Assembly (NCBI RefSeq): GCF_014192015.1 | Contig: NZ_JACHXJ010000005.1 | Span: 310,001 to 374,000, forward strand | Reading direction: 5' to 3' | DNA length: 64,000 bases | DNA from: Paenibacillus rhizosphaerae | GTDB taxonomy: Bacteria > Bacillota > Bacilli > Paenibacillales > Paenibacillaceae | Shown: positions 18,236 through 27,730 of the stretch, piece after piece | Layout: each line of letters starts with the position of its first letter | Numbering within the stretch: the first letter of the stretch is position 1 | Program-made: the position numbers and the translations under genes | The notes under the pieces: model-generated | Told to the model about the DNA's origin: nothing | Database searches by the model: none | Seen by the model: the letters and a program-made list of their open reading frames with translations, nothing else

Positions 18236-18913
18236 TTACCACATCAGCATGAGCAGCGGTGCTACGCCGAGCGTAAACAGAGCGGCCAGAATCATCGAGA
18301 CGCTGGAGATCGCTCCGCTCATCGAGCTGAAGCCGAAGGCCATGGACGTTCCCGTCCCGTGGGCGCTCGTGCCGAGCAGCACGCCGCGGGCGATTTCGTT
18401 CTCGATCCGCAGGAGGCGCAGAATCATCGGCCCAAGCACGGAGCCGAGCAGGCCGGTCATAATGACGAAGACTGCCGTAATATTCGGCACCCCGCCGATG
18501 ACCTGCGATACGTTCATGGCGATCGGCGTCGTGATCGAGCGGGGGATCAGGCTGGTCACCAATGAGGTGTCCAGTTTCAGCCCTTTGGCGAGTACTGCCG
18601 AAGAGATCATAGCCATGAAGGAACCGGTAAGCACGCTGACGACGATTTCGACGGCGTGCTTTTTGAGTACCTTGAAATTTTTATAGAGCGGGACCGCAAA
18701 GGCGACTGTCGCAGGCTGGAGCATATCGCTCAGCCATTTCCCGCCGGCGTTATAATGTTCATAGGGAATATGGGTGCACAGCAGGAAAATAATAATGACG
18801 CAGGGCGTCACCATCAGCGGCGACAGATACACTCTGGGATACCGCTTATACAATCGTTTGGCTGCCATGTAGATCACGAGGGTTAGCAGCAGACAGATGA
18901 GACCGATCATCAT
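18236..18913 (-). CDS. cidB: LrgB/CidB family membrane protein
   Basis: A 225-residue polytopic membrane protein with the LrgB family features: seven or so hydrophobic segments, conserved PRSITTPIAM and the glycine-rich GTSAHGTGTSMAFG. It partners CidA/LrgA. The pair is described as holin-antiholin-like regulators of murein hydrolase activity and, more recently, as pyruvate or overflow-metabolite transporters. Its start overlaps the cidA-type stop by four bases (ATGA). The divergent LysR gene next door points to the cid rather than the lrg type of control. Confidence 0.88.
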   Translation of the reverse strand: MMIGLICLLLTLVIYMAAKRLYKRYPRVYLSPLMVTPCVIIIFLLCTHIPYEHYNAGGKWLSDMLQPATVAFAVPLYKNFKVLKKHAVEIVVSVLTGSFMAMISSAVLAKGLKLDTSLVTSLIPRSITTPIAMNVSQVIGGVPNITAVFVIMTGLLGSVLGPMILRLLRIENEIARGVLLGTSAHGTGTSMAFGFSSMSGAISSVSMILAALFTLGVAPLLMLMW

Positions 18914-19281
18914 GACACCTTCCGTTCTTTATGTTTGGCAATGCGCGCAGCGGTCAAGCCGGAGCTGGCCATGACCACGACCGTGCTGAAAATAACGACG
19001 AGCAGGATTCGCACCCCGTCGCTCTCCAGCATCGAAAAATATTTCATTACCCCGACGGCGGCCGGGATGAAGAAGAGCAGGAGCTCGGCGAGCAGCCAGT
19101 TCGCTCCGACTTCGATCCATTCGAGCTTGACGATGCCGGATTCGAGCAGAATAAACAACACGATGATTCCGAGAATGCTGCCCGGCACCGGCAGATGCAG
19201 CAGACCGGCCAGCTGGTTCATCGCATAAGAGAACAGCATTAAAACGGCGACCTGAAAGGTCCCTTTGACGGCATGCTTCAT
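18910..19281 (-). CDS. cidA: CidA/LrgA family holin-like protein
   Basis: A 123-residue membrane protein with four hydrophobic helices and the family element LPVPGSILGIIVLF. Start ATG at 19281 is chosen because GAAAGGAAGG precedes it; an in-frame ATG at 19305 has no ribosome site. It forms an operon with cidB and is divergent from the LysR regulator, an arrangement seen for ywbHG-ywbI/cidR, where acetate or related metabolites induce expression. Confidence 0.85.
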   Translation of the reverse strand: MKHAVKGTFQVAVLMLFSYAMNQLAGLLHLPVPGSILGIIVLFILLESGIVKLEWIEVGANWLLAELLLFFIPAAVGVMKYFSMLESDGVRILLVVIFSTVVVMASSGLTAARIAKHKERKVS

Positions 19282-19679
19282 CAATTGTTTTCGCCTTCCT
19301 TTCATTTATAATGAAAATTTTACATCATTCATTTTCATAGGTAAAATGCATATATCGAATGGATATCATTCCATATGGCTATGGAAAAATGGATGGCGTA
19401 TATAAGTTGAAAATCGAAATGGATGATGGGCAAGTACGTAAAATGTCCCTACGATCACTCTTGTTTTCCGATTTCTTGATTGTATTGAGCCCACGTATGG
19501 TAGAAATCTGAAAGCCAAGGTATACGCTTTCGATGTAAGCTTTCCTTTGGAAAGCTTGTAGACCGCTCGCTTCTTCGGAATCATTTTTCTCCCTTGCTTG
19601 CATCGTATTCTTTCATTCAACTTATATGGATCTATCGCAGTCCACTTGGACTCCATATTCAAGGGAAGGAGAATGACGT
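19282..19679. promoter_or_regulatory. AT-rich divergent region between cidA and the LysR gene
   Basis: This 398-bp region must hold the divergent promoters. It is visibly more AT-rich than the flanking genes and contains a perfect 9-bp inverted repeat with a 3-base loop (AAGCTTTCC, 19537-19545; GGAAAGCTT, 19549-19557). A minus-strand open frame of 98 codons (19366-19662) is Lys/Arg/Tyr/Phe-rich, lacks a ribosome site I can recognise and matches no family I know. I do not call it a gene. Confidence 0.4.
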
Positions 19680-20573
19680 ATGGACATCCGCCAATTGCAG
19701 TATTTTATGGAGGTCGCCCGGCTGCAGAGTTTTACGAAAGCGGCGGAATCGCTCTACATCACGCAGCCGTCGATCAGCAAAACGATCCGCAACATTGAGG
19801 AGGAGCTGGGCGTCACCCTGTTTGACCGTTCGGGCAAAAAGGTGGTGCTGACCGATGCCGGCCGCATTATTTACGAGCAGGCGCAGCCGATCGTGAAGTC
19901 GTTTCAGAGCTTGTCCTCCGAGCTCGGCGATTTGAAAAACCTGAAGAAAGGCCATATCCGCCTCGGCCTGCCGCCCATGGTCGGATCGAGCTTTTTCCCC
20001 GAGGTGATCGGGCAGTTTCATCAGAAATACCCGCAGGTGACGATGCAGATCTTTGAGGACGGCGCCAAAAAGGTGGAGGTCGACGTGGAGAGCGGTTTGC
20101 TCGACATTGGCGTCGTGGTGCTGCCGACCGACGATTCGCTGTTCCATTCGTTTTCGTTCGTCCGGGAAAACCTGATGCTGCTGGTGCACCCCTCTCATCG
20201 CCTCGCGCATCGCGAGTGCGTCCCTCTCGCCGATCTGGCGGAAGAGAACTTTGTGCTGTTCCGGGAGGACTTTGCGCTGCATGACCGGATCATTACGGAA
20301 TGCGTCAGGGTCGGATTCCAGCCGCATATCGTCTACGAAAGCTCTCAATGGGACTTGATCAGCGGCATGGTCGCCGCCAATTTGGGTATCGCCCTGCTGC
20401 CGGAAACGATCTGCCGGGAAATCGACCGGGAGCGGATCCGGATTATGCCGCTGGTGGAACCGGTCATTCCGTGGCAGCTGGGGATGATCTGGCGCAGGGA
20501 CCGTTACCAGTCCTATGCCGCGCGGGAATGGATCGCGTTTACGCAGGGGAAGTTGATGGAGGGCAGGGAGTAG
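19680..20573 (+). CDS. cidR: LysR family regulator, CidR/YwbI type
   Basis: A 297-residue LysR protein. The winged helix-turn-helix occupies residues 1-60 (MDIRQLQYFMEVARLQSFT, TQPSISKTIRNIEEELG), followed by the two-lobed effector domain (GHIRLGLPPMVGSSFFPEVI onwards). GGAAGGAG precedes ATG at 19680. The divergent cidAB pair is its likely target. The CidR assignment rests on this neighbourhood more than on motifs. Confidence 0.85.
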   Translation: MDIRQLQYFMEVARLQSFTKAAESLYITQPSISKTIRNIEEELGVTLFDRSGKKVVLTDAGRIIYEQAQPIVKSFQSLSSELGDLKNLKKGHIRLGLPPMVGSSFFPEVIGQFHQKYPQVTMQIFEDGAKKVEVDVESGLLDIGVVVLPTDDSLFHSFSFVRENLMLLVHPSHRLAHRECVPLADLAEENFVLFREDFALHDRIITECVRVGFQPHIVYESSQWDLISGMVAANLGIALLPETICREIDRERIRIMPLVEPVIPWQLGMIWRRDRYQSYAAREWIAFTQGKLMEGRE

Positions 20574-20643
20574 CCGGTCATGGAACGCATGATTTTAATA
20601 AGGTATACAAGTAAAAATCACATTTACCTGCACCTCTTCAGAC

Positions 20644-20672
20644 TGCCTCATTTTGCTATTGAGGCGTTTTTG
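20644..20672 (+). terminator. Terminator after cidR
   Basis: GCCTCA pairs with TGAGGC, followed by GTTTTTG. Confidence 0.65.
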
Positions 20673-20847
20673 TCTCCATGATGTATCTCCTTATTATTTT
20701 TATGTTATACAGCCTTTATACGGCCGCTCAGATTCCTTAAAACTCGTGTTTTCATGCGATTCCAGTCTGATATAATAAAAGATGGAAATGCGCATTTCTA
20801 CTGAAACTACGAGCGAAAAGGACTGATTCACAATCCATCACGATGAA

Positions 20848-22218
20848 ATGAGCAGCCGGTTTGCCGCGGGGAGCATCCCCAAGCTGCTGTTGTCTCTTGC
20901 TCTTCCGGCGATTGCGGCTCAAATCGTCAATGCGCTGTACAATGTCGTCGACCGGATGCTGATCGGCAGGATGCCGGGAGGCGGTACTTTTGCCTTAACC
21001 GGACTGGGCATCGCCTTTCCGCTGATCATGACCATCTCGGCGTTTGCGGCTCTCATCGGTCTTGGCGGCGCCCCGCTGGCTTCCATGAAGCTGGGGGAAG
21101 GGAAACCCAAGGAAGCGGAGAAGCTGCTCGGCAGCTGCTGCCTGATGCTTCTGCTCGTCTCGGGAATGCTGACGGCGGTACTGCTGTGTTTTCACCGTCC
21201 CCTGTTAACCGCCTTCGGGGCGAGCGATACAACACTGCCCTATGCGAGCGATTATATGGGCATCTATTTGCTAGGGACGGTCAGCGTGCTGATATCCCTG
21301 GGGCTGAATTCTTTTATTTCCATCCAGGGTTTTGCCAAAACGGCGATGGCCACGGTCTGTGCCGGAGCTGTGCTAAACGCCATCCTGGCACCCCTCTTTA
21401 TATTTCCGATGCATATGGGAGTCCGCGGGGCCGCCTTGGCAACCGTCATTTCCCAGACTGTGTCCGCCATATGGGTGCTGTGGTTTCTTACATCCAGGCA
21501 CAGCCACCTTCGCCTTAGGCTCCGCAATCTGCGGGTGAACCCCCGAATGGCGTGCCGCATCCTTGCGCTGGGGCTTTCCCCTTTTATCATGCAGTCGACC
21601 GAAAGCCTGATCCAGATCGTGTTTAATATTTCTCTTGCACGGTATGGCGGCGATTTGTATGTGGGCGCAATCAGCATTCTGACCAGCCTTATGCAGCTGT
21701 TTTCCCTGCCTTTATCCAGTTTTGCGCAGGGAGCGCAGCCGGTCATCGGCTACAATTACGGATCCGGAGATTATGCAAGGGTGAAGGCGGCGATCCGGTT
21801 TTGTACGGCCGTTTGCGGCGCCCTCGGCATCGTCATGTGGGCGGTGGCGGTATTTTTGCCGCGGTTTCCCGTCATGATTTTCACGGATCAGGCGGAATTG
21901 ATTGCGCTGACGGAAAGGCTGATGCCGGTCTTTTTTCTGGGGACTTGCATTTATGGCATTCAGCTGGCGCTGCAGCAGATGTTTCTTGCGCTAGGGCGGG
22001 CCAAGGTGTCCATCTTTATTGCCGTCCTGCGTAAAATCATTCTGCTGATTCCTTTGGTGTTTGTGCTGCCGGCGTTCATATCGCCCCAAGCCGATGCCGT
22101 CATTATGGCCGAGCCGATTGCAGATGCCTGCGCGGCCGCGACCTGCTGCATATTGTTTGCGGCGACGGTGAAACGTCTGCTGCGAGATCCTGATCTTGCA
22201 AGCACAGCTGATCCATGA
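20848..22218 (+). CDS. MATE family efflux transporter
   Basis: A 456-residue transporter with twelve hydrophobic helices in two halves. Family features include the N-terminal LLLSLALPAIAAQIVNALYN, VDRMLIGRM, and QGAQPVIGYNYGSGDYARVK at the start of the second half. MATE pumps export cationic drugs or metabolites with sodium or proton influx. The ribosome site of ATG at 20848 is poor; a -10 TATAAT lies at 20771-20776. Single gene, followed by the promoter of the MarR operon. Confidence 0.85.
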   Translation: MSSRFAAGSIPKLLLSLALPAIAAQIVNALYNVVDRMLIGRMPGGGTFALTGLGIAFPLIMTISAFAALIGLGGAPLASMKLGEGKPKEAEKLLGSCCLMLLLVSGMLTAVLLCFHRPLLTAFGASDTTLPYASDYMGIYLLGTVSVLISLGLNSFISIQGFAKTAMATVCAGAVLNAILAPLFIFPMHMGVRGAALATVISQTVSAIWVLWFLTSRHSHLRLRLRNLRVNPRMACRILALGLSPFIMQSTESLIQIVFNISLARYGGDLYVGAISILTSLMQLFSLPLSSFAQGAQPVIGYNYGSGDYARVKAAIRFCTAVCGALGIVMWAVAVFLPRFPVMIFTDQAELIALTERLMPVFFLGTCIYGIQLALQQMFLALGRAKVSIFIAVLRKIILLIPLVFVLPAFISPQADAVIMAEPIADACAAATCCILFAATVKRLLRDPDLASTADP

Positions 22219-22254
22219 ACAAAATATTGTTGGACTTTTGTTGATATGTTTTAA

Positions 22255-22284
22255 TTGACATATAAATCAGAGAGGCCATATAAT
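22255..22284 (+). promoter_or_regulatory. Strong sigma-A promoter of the marR-ABC operon
   Basis: A consensus TTGACA (22255-22260) and a consensus TATAAT (22279-22284) are separated by 18 bases. Confidence 0.8.
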
Positions 22285-22314
22285 TAGGTTGCCTATTTAA
22301 TTGGTGACCTAATT
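22282..22314. promoter_or_regulatory. MarR-type operator overlapping the -10 element
   Basis: A 33-bp inverted repeat has 12-bp arms matching at 10 positions (AATTAGGTTGCC against GGTGACCTAATT) around a 9-base centre. It begins inside the -10 box, so bound repressor would block polymerase. The downstream MarR gene is the natural binder (autoregulation). Confidence 0.75.
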
Positions 22315-22374
22315 ATTTTTTGTGCAGGATATCATCTTTCATAGCACGTTTGGGAAGGGAGGATTGTTTGCGTC

Positions 22375-22917
22375 ATGAACGACGATGGCAACAACCGTCA
22401 GGAAGCCTTCTGCCAGGGTAGCGAACCGCAGGAGCATGATCGGCACCACGAAACCGTTGTTCAGCTGCTTCAGTCGGTCATGCGGTTTAACAGGGGGGAG
22501 TTCCGCCACCGGGTGATCGAGGGCTTGAAGATGAGCGAGATGGGGCTGATGGTTCTGCTCATGCGGCATGTCGAGCCGGATAGCCCGGGACTGAAGGTGT
22601 CCGAGATCAGTGCGATGCTAGGGGTCACTTCTCCGACCGTTACCCAGTTTGTCAAAGCGCTGGAGAAGAAGAAATGGATCGTACGTACGCCGGATGAGGC
22701 GGACCGAAGGGTGGTCCGGATCAAGCTCAGCGAAGAGGGGCGGGAAGCGATTATACAAGCCCGTAAGGCGACGATCAATTCCTTCAAGGGGCTTGTCGAT
22801 CACTTGGGCATCGAGGAAAGCGAGAAGCTGTCCGAGCTGCTGACCAAGGCTTATAAGTATTATGAAAGAAAAACGCAGAATGATTCATCGGATGGAGGTG
22901 AAGTGCCAACATGCTGA
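22375..22917 (+). CDS. MarR family transcriptional regulator
   Basis: A 180-residue winged helix regulator. The recognition helix lies in LKVSEISAMLGVTSPTVTQFVKALEKKKWI, followed by the beta-wing with DEADRRVVRIKLSEEG. A 45-residue charged N-terminal extension precedes the core. GGAAGGAGG lies upstream of ATG at 22375. The stop overlaps the first ABC gene by seven bases, so regulator and exporter are one transcript, and the operator at 22282-22314 suggests ligand-relieved autorepression that induces the pump. Confidence 0.9.
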   Translation: MNDDGNNRQEAFCQGSEPQEHDRHHETVVQLLQSVMRFNRGEFRHRVIEGLKMSEMGLMVLLMRHVEPDSPGLKVSEISAMLGVTSPTVTQFVKALEKKKWIVRTPDEADRRVVRIKLSEEGREAIIQARKATINSFKGLVDHLGIEESEKLSELLTKAYKYYERKTQNDSSDGGEVPTC

Positions 22918-24638
22918 AGCTCTTTCGTTCATTGAAGCCGTTCTGGCTTCTGATCCTGTTCACATTTGTGCTTGTGTTTTTGCAGTCCATGTCGGACCTG
23001 TACCTACCCACATTGATGTCGGACATCGTGGATAAGGGTATCATCGAGGGAGACATTCCTTACATTTGGAAAATCGGCGGCTTTATGCTGGCCGTGGCCC
23101 TGGGGGGAGCGATTTGCTCCATTATTGCAAGCTACCTGTCGGCCAAAGTGGCGGGTGGATTCGGCAGATCGATGCGCAGCCGGGTATTCCAGCATGTCCA
23201 GAATTTCTCCCTGCAGGAATTCGACAAGCTGGGCACGGCTTCGCTCATTACCCGAACCACCAATGACATTGCCCAGACCCAGCAGGTGCTGACCATGATG
23301 CTGCGGATGATGATCAGCGCGCCGATGATGTGTATCGGCGGGATTATAATGGCGGTGTCCAAAGACGCCAAGCTGTCACTGATCATCGTCGTGATCGTAC
23401 CGGTGCTGGCAGGCTCCATCGCTCTGATTGCCGGCAAGGGACTGCCGCTGTTCAAGGCGATGCAGGTCAAGCTGGACAAATTGAACCGGGTGCTCCGCGA
23501 AAACCTGACGGGGATCCGGGTTGTTCGTTCGTTCAACCGGATTCAGCATGAGGAGGAGCGCTTCCGGGAAGCGAACTACGATCTGACCAGCACGGCGGTT
23601 CGGGTCAACAAAATCATGGCGGCCATGATGCCGATCATGATGATTGTCATGAACTTATCGACCATCGCCATCGTCTGGTTCGGCGGACTGCGCATCAGCC
23701 ATGGGGATATGCAGGTCGGAGACCTGATGGCCTTTATCCAATACGCCATGCAGATCATGTTCTCCCTGATCATGGTCTCCATGATTTTCGTTATGGTTCC
23801 GCGCGCTTCCGCATCCGCTGCGCGGATCAACGAGGTGCTCAGCATCACGCCGGATATCGATGATCCGCTCGTTGCGCAGACTCTCGAAGAAGGCCGCGGC
23901 TATTTGGAATTCCGGGACGTGACGTTCAGCTATCCGGGCGCGGAGCAGCCGGCGCTGTCGGGGATTTCTTTTACCGCCAAACCGGGGGAAACTACAGCGA
24001 TTATCGGGGGCACCGGTTCAGGGAAGTCCACGCTGCTCAGCTTGATTCCGCGCTTCTATGATGTAGCGGAAGGCAGCGTGCTGGTCGACGGGGTCGACGT
24101 CCGCGAGATGACGCAGGAGGAGCTGCGCGCCAAGATCGGCTTCGTGCCGCAGAAGGCGCTGCTGTTCACCGGGACGATAGCGGACAATATCCGCTACGGC
24201 AAAAAGGACGCCACCGATGAAGAAATCCGCGAAGCGGCGGATATCGCCCAGGCGACCGAGTTTATTATGAATATGAAAGACGGCTTTGAGTCGGAAATTG
24301 CCCAGGGCGGCAACAACGTGTCCGGCGGGCAGAAGCAGCGCCTGTCCATCGCGCGGGCGCTGGTACGCAGACCGGAAATCTATGCGTTTGACGACAGCTT
24401 CTCGGCGCTGGACTTCAAGACGGATGCGAAGCTGCGCAGCGCATTGAAGCCGGTAACGCGGGACGCGACCGTTCTGCTCGTGGCGCAGCGGGTCAGCACG
24501 GTCATGGACGCCGACCGGATCATCGTCCTTGACGAAGGGCGGATTGCCGGCATCGGCACCCACCGCGAGCTGATGGAGACCAGCGACGTCTACCGCGAAA
24601 TTGTATCCTCACAGCTGTCAGAGGAGGAGATCGCATGA
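22911..24638 (+). CDS. ABC exporter half-transporter (degenerate ATPase subunit)
   Basis: A 575-residue type IV ABC exporter with six transmembrane helices (to about 310) and an ATPase domain: Walker A GGTGSGKS, canonical signature VSGGQ, Walker B Glu replaced by Asp (FDDSFSALD), H-loop His replaced by Gln (VAQRVST). These changes mark the degenerate-site subunit of a heterodimer. The partner follows with a four-base overlap. Compared with the pair at 3267-6843, the gene order and the motif pattern are the same, so the two systems are paralogous. Confidence 0.9.
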   Translation: MLKLFRSLKPFWLLILFTFVLVFLQSMSDLYLPTLMSDIVDKGIIEGDIPYIWKIGGFMLAVALGGAICSIIASYLSAKVAGGFGRSMRSRVFQHVQNFSLQEFDKLGTASLITRTTNDIAQTQQVLTMMLRMMISAPMMCIGGIIMAVSKDAKLSLIIVVIVPVLAGSIALIAGKGLPLFKAMQVKLDKLNRVLRENLTGIRVVRSFNRIQHEEERFREANYDLTSTAVRVNKIMAAMMPIMMIVMNLSTIAIVWFGGLRISHGDMQVGDLMAFIQYAMQIMFSLIMVSMIFVMVPRASASAARINEVLSITPDIDDPLVAQTLEEGRGYLEFRDVTFSYPGAEQPALSGISFTAKPGETTAIIGGTGSGKSTLLSLIPRFYDVAEGSVLVDGVDVREMTQEELRAKIGFVPQKALLFTGTIADNIRYGKKDATDEEIREAADIAQATEFIMNMKDGFESEIAQGGNNVSGGQKQRLSIARALVRRPEIYAFDDSFSALDFKTDAKLRSALKPVTRDATVLLVAQRVSTVMDADRIIVLDEGRIAGIGTHRELMETSDVYREIVSSQLSEEEIA

Positions 24639-26515
24639 GTGAGCAAGCAAGAAGACCCGGACCTCGGATGGGAGGACCCCGGCATCCCGGCGGCCATCCC
24701 GGCCAAATGATGCCTGCGCAGAAGGCCAAGGACTTCAAGGGCTCCCTGAAGCGGCTGGTCGGGTACCTGCGGCCGCGGCGGGGAACGCTGATCGTTATTT
24801 TCCTGACGGCGATTCTCAGTACGGTGTTTAGCATTGCCAGCCCGAAAATTCTCGGCAAGGCGATCACCAAGCTGCTGGAAGGCGTCATCGCGATGGCGAA
24901 GGGGACGCCGGGCGCCGGCATTGATTTTACCTACATTACCCAGATTCTGCTGATTCTGATTGGTCTGTACCTGTTCAGCGCGGCGTTCAGCTATATCCAG
25001 CAATATCTGATGGCCGGCGTGGCGCAGAAGGTCGTGTACGATATGCGTGAGCAGATCAACGCGAAGCTGTCGCGCCTGCCGCTGAAATATTTTGATTCCC
25101 GGACGCATGGGGAAATCCTGAGCCGCGCGACCAATGACGTCGACAACATCAGCACCACGCTTCAGCAGAGCTTGACGCAGCTGATCACGTCGATCGTAAC
25201 GCTGGTCGGCGTCATCGTGATGATGCTGTCGATCAGCCCATGGATGACGCTGATTCTGATCGTGACGCTGCCGCTCAGCCTCATCGTCATCAAAGCGGTG
25301 GCTTCCCGGTCCCAGAAGCATTTCATGGCCCAGCAGGCTTCTCTGGGACAGCTCAACGGCCATGTGGAAGAAATGTACACGGGGCATAAAATCGTGAAGG
25401 CCTTCGGCCGCGAGCGGGAGTCTGTCGAAGATTTCAACAAAATCAACGAAAAGCTGTACAGCTCCGGATGGAAAGCTCAGTTTATTTCCGGTATCATCAT
25501 GCCGATGATGATGTTTATCGGCAACATCGGCTACGTGCTGGTCTGCGTGGTCGGGGGGATCTTCGTCACCCATGGCCGCATTACGATCGGGGATGTGCAG
25601 GCGTTCATCCAGTACGCCCGGCAGTTTACCCAGCCGATTATGCAGACGGCCAACATCGCGAACATCATCCAGTCCACCATCGCTTCGGCGGAGCGTGTGT
25701 TCGAGCTGCTGGATGAAGAAGAGGAAGTGCCGCAAGCAGCGGATGCGGCCGTCTTGAACAATCCGAAGGGTGCCGTGCAGTTTGAGCATGTGCGGTTCGG
25801 CTATAAGGAAGACGCGATGCTCATCGAAGACATGAACATCGACGTGAAGCCGGGGCAGACGATCGCCATCGTCGGGCCGACCGGGGCCGGTAAGACGACG
25901 CTCATCAACCTGCTGATGCGCTTCTATGAGCTGAACGGCGGGGCGATCACCATCGACGGCGTAAACATTACCCACCTGAAGCGCGGCAATTTGCGCAGCA
26001 TTTTCGGCATGGTGCTCCAGGATACCTGGCTCTTCAACGGGACGATTATGGAGAATATCGCATACGGCCGGGCCGGCGCCACGAACGAGGAAGTGATCGA
26101 GGCGGCCAAGGCGGCTCATGCCGACCACTTCATCCGTACGCTCCCGGACGGCTATGACACCGTGCTGAACGAAGAAGCGTCGAACATTTCCCAAGGGCAG
26201 AAGCAGCTGCTGACGATTGCGCGTGCCATTCTGGCCGACCCGTCCATCCTCATTCTGGATGAAGCGACCAGCAGTGTCGATACCCGGACGGAGGTCTACA
26301 TTCAGAAGGCGATGAACGACCTGATGAAGGGCAGAACGAGCTTTGTCATCGCCCACCGGCTGTCCACCATCCGTGACGCCGATCTGATCCTGGTCATGAA
26401 TCAAGGCAGCGTGATCGAGAAGGGCAACCACGAGGAGCTTCTGGCCAAAGGCGGCTTCTACGCCGATCTGTATAACAGCCAGTTTTCCAGCGGAAGCATT
26501 CAGGAGGTTGTCTGA
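24635..26515 (+). CDS. ABC exporter half-transporter (consensus ATPase subunit)
   Basis: A 626-residue partner subunit. Walker A GPTGAGKT, Walker B with catalytic Glu (DEATSSVD) and H-loop His (IAHRLST) are intact; the signature is degenerate (ISQGQ). The first 30 residues are Gly/Pro/His/Met-rich (GGPRHPGGHPGQMM), resembling the N-terminal extension of the homologue at 3267-5114. The exporter probably removes drugs or peptides sensed by the MarR protein. Ends before a strong terminator. Confidence 0.9.
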   Translation: MSEQARRPGPRMGGPRHPGGHPGQMMPAQKAKDFKGSLKRLVGYLRPRRGTLIVIFLTAILSTVFSIASPKILGKAITKLLEGVIAMAKGTPGAGIDFTYITQILLILIGLYLFSAAFSYIQQYLMAGVAQKVVYDMREQINAKLSRLPLKYFDSRTHGEILSRATNDVDNISTTLQQSLTQLITSIVTLVGVIVMMLSISPWMTLILIVTLPLSLIVIKAVASRSQKHFMAQQASLGQLNGHVEEMYTGHKIVKAFGRERESVEDFNKINEKLYSSGWKAQFISGIIMPMMMFIGNIGYVLVCVVGGIFVTHGRITIGDVQAFIQYARQFTQPIMQTANIANIIQSTIASAERVFELLDEEEEVPQAADAAVLNNPKGAVQFEHVRFGYKEDAMLIEDMNIDVKPGQTIAIVGPTGAGKTTLINLLMRFYELNGGAITIDGVNITHLKRGNLRSIFGMVLQDTWLFNGTIMENIAYGRAGATNEEVIEAAKAAHADHFIRTLPDGYDTVLNEEASNISQGQKQLLTIARAILADPSILILDEATSSVDTRTEVYIQKAMNDLMKGRTSFVIAHRLSTIRDADLILVMNQGSVIEKGNHEELLAKGGFYADLYNSQFSSGSIQEVV

Positions 26516-26555
26516 GGGTGAAGGCAGCACCCGCAACGATGAACATCCGCATTTC

Positions 26556-26588
26556 AAAAGAGCAGCCTAGACGGCTGCTCTTTTTTTG
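26556..26588 (+). terminator. Terminator after the marR-ABC operon
   Basis: AAAAGAGCAGCC pairs with GGCTGCTCTTTT around TAGAC, followed by T. Confidence 0.9.
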
Positions 26589-26728
26589 GAATATTGGCAG
26601 TTTATGCTTGAATATCGAACGTGTGTTTGTCAATATTGATCATATAAGTTCTTTCAGAAAATGAAAACGCAGAAACCTTCTGCGGCGAACGCTTTATAAC
26701 CTTATAGGAGCCAGGAGGTATGTGGTAC

Positions 26729-27703
26729 ATGAAAGAAACAATTCCGCTGCTCACACCCTTCAGCATCGAACGAACCATGGTCGCGGTCAGAGGGCAAAAC
26801 CCCCGTCTCGTACTGGCCCATCCGGAATATCCAGTGTTCACGAAAGTGGTTCCGGTGGAAGGGCGCGACATTCCGGTCACCGTGACCCTGGTGGAGACCG
26901 GTCAAGGGCCTGAGGCGGAGGTGGAGCTTCTGCAGGCATGCGATCCAAAGGAAACCGAAGCCGTCCGGGTGTATATTGGCAAAATGCTGTCCAACCATGT
27001 AGACCTCAGGCCGTTCTATGCGCAGCTTCAGGATGAGCCTGTCATTGGCTCCATTCTTCCGGGGCTGCATGGGCTGAAAATATTACTGGAGCCAAATTTG
27101 TTTCAAAATCTGGTGCGGACGATTATCGGCCAGCAAATGAACCTGAGCTTTGCCGCTTCGCTGGTCTCGCGAATCACGGAGCAGTACGGCACCCCTGTGG
27201 CGATCGGGGACCATACGCTCTACAGCTTCCCGAAGCCGGACGCGCTGGCCGCGCTCGAACCTGACGAGCTGATGCCGCTGCAGTTCAGCCGCCGCAAAGC
27301 CGAGTACATCACCGGTCTGGCGCGGCAGGTAGCGGACGGCTCACTCGACCTTAACGCGATGCCGGACCTTGCGGACGAAGAAATTTTCAACCGGCTGCTC
27401 CCGATCCGTGGCGTCGGCAAATGGACGGTCGAGTGCTTCCTGCTGTTCAGCGTAGGCCGAACCGATTTCTTCCCGGCCGATGACATCGGACTGAAGAATG
27501 CGATGAAGGAGTTGTGGAGCTTCGACAGCCAGCCGGCTTCTCCGCTCATGCTGGAGATCAGCCGCGACTGGTCGCCATGGCGGAGCTATGCCGCTTACTA
27601 TTTATGGGCGTGGCTTGACGAGTGGAAGCTGCGGCAGAAGCAGGAGAAGGAACAGAAGAAGCCGGCGCGGGGCAAGTCCGCCCGGCAAGCGTCGAAAGAA
27701 TAG
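26729..27703 (+). CDS. alkA: DNA-3-methyladenine glycosylase II (AlkA-like)
   Basis: A 324-residue base-excision glycosylase. The helix-hairpin-helix-GPD motif is visible: LVRTIIGQQMNLSFAASL, then LLPIRGVGKWTVECFLLF and the catalytic Asp in FFPADDIGL. It removes alkylated purines from DNA. A Lys/Arg/Gln-rich C-terminal tail of about 25 residues is extra. ATG at 26729 is 10 bases after AGGAGG; ATG at 26720, nine bases after TAGGAG, is possible. Single gene; no Ada regulator is nearby. Confidence 0.88.
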   Translation: MKETIPLLTPFSIERTMVAVRGQNPRLVLAHPEYPVFTKVVPVEGRDIPVTVTLVETGQGPEAEVELLQACDPKETEAVRVYIGKMLSNHVDLRPFYAQLQDEPVIGSILPGLHGLKILLEPNLFQNLVRTIIGQQMNLSFAASLVSRITEQYGTPVAIGDHTLYSFPKPDALAALEPDELMPLQFSRRKAEYITGLARQVADGSLDLNAMPDLADEEIFNRLLPIRGVGKWTVECFLLFSVGRTDFFPADDIGLKNAMKELWSFDSQPASPLMLEISRDWSPWRSYAAYYLWAWLDEWKLRQKQEKEQKKPARGKSARQASKE

Positions 27704-27730
27704 CGGGGACGACCCCAGCCAGTCCTTACG

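Noticed and set aside
24590..26557. 655-codon minus-strand frame over the second ABC pair
   Set aside because: Same reason; the plus-strand ABC motifs are unambiguous.
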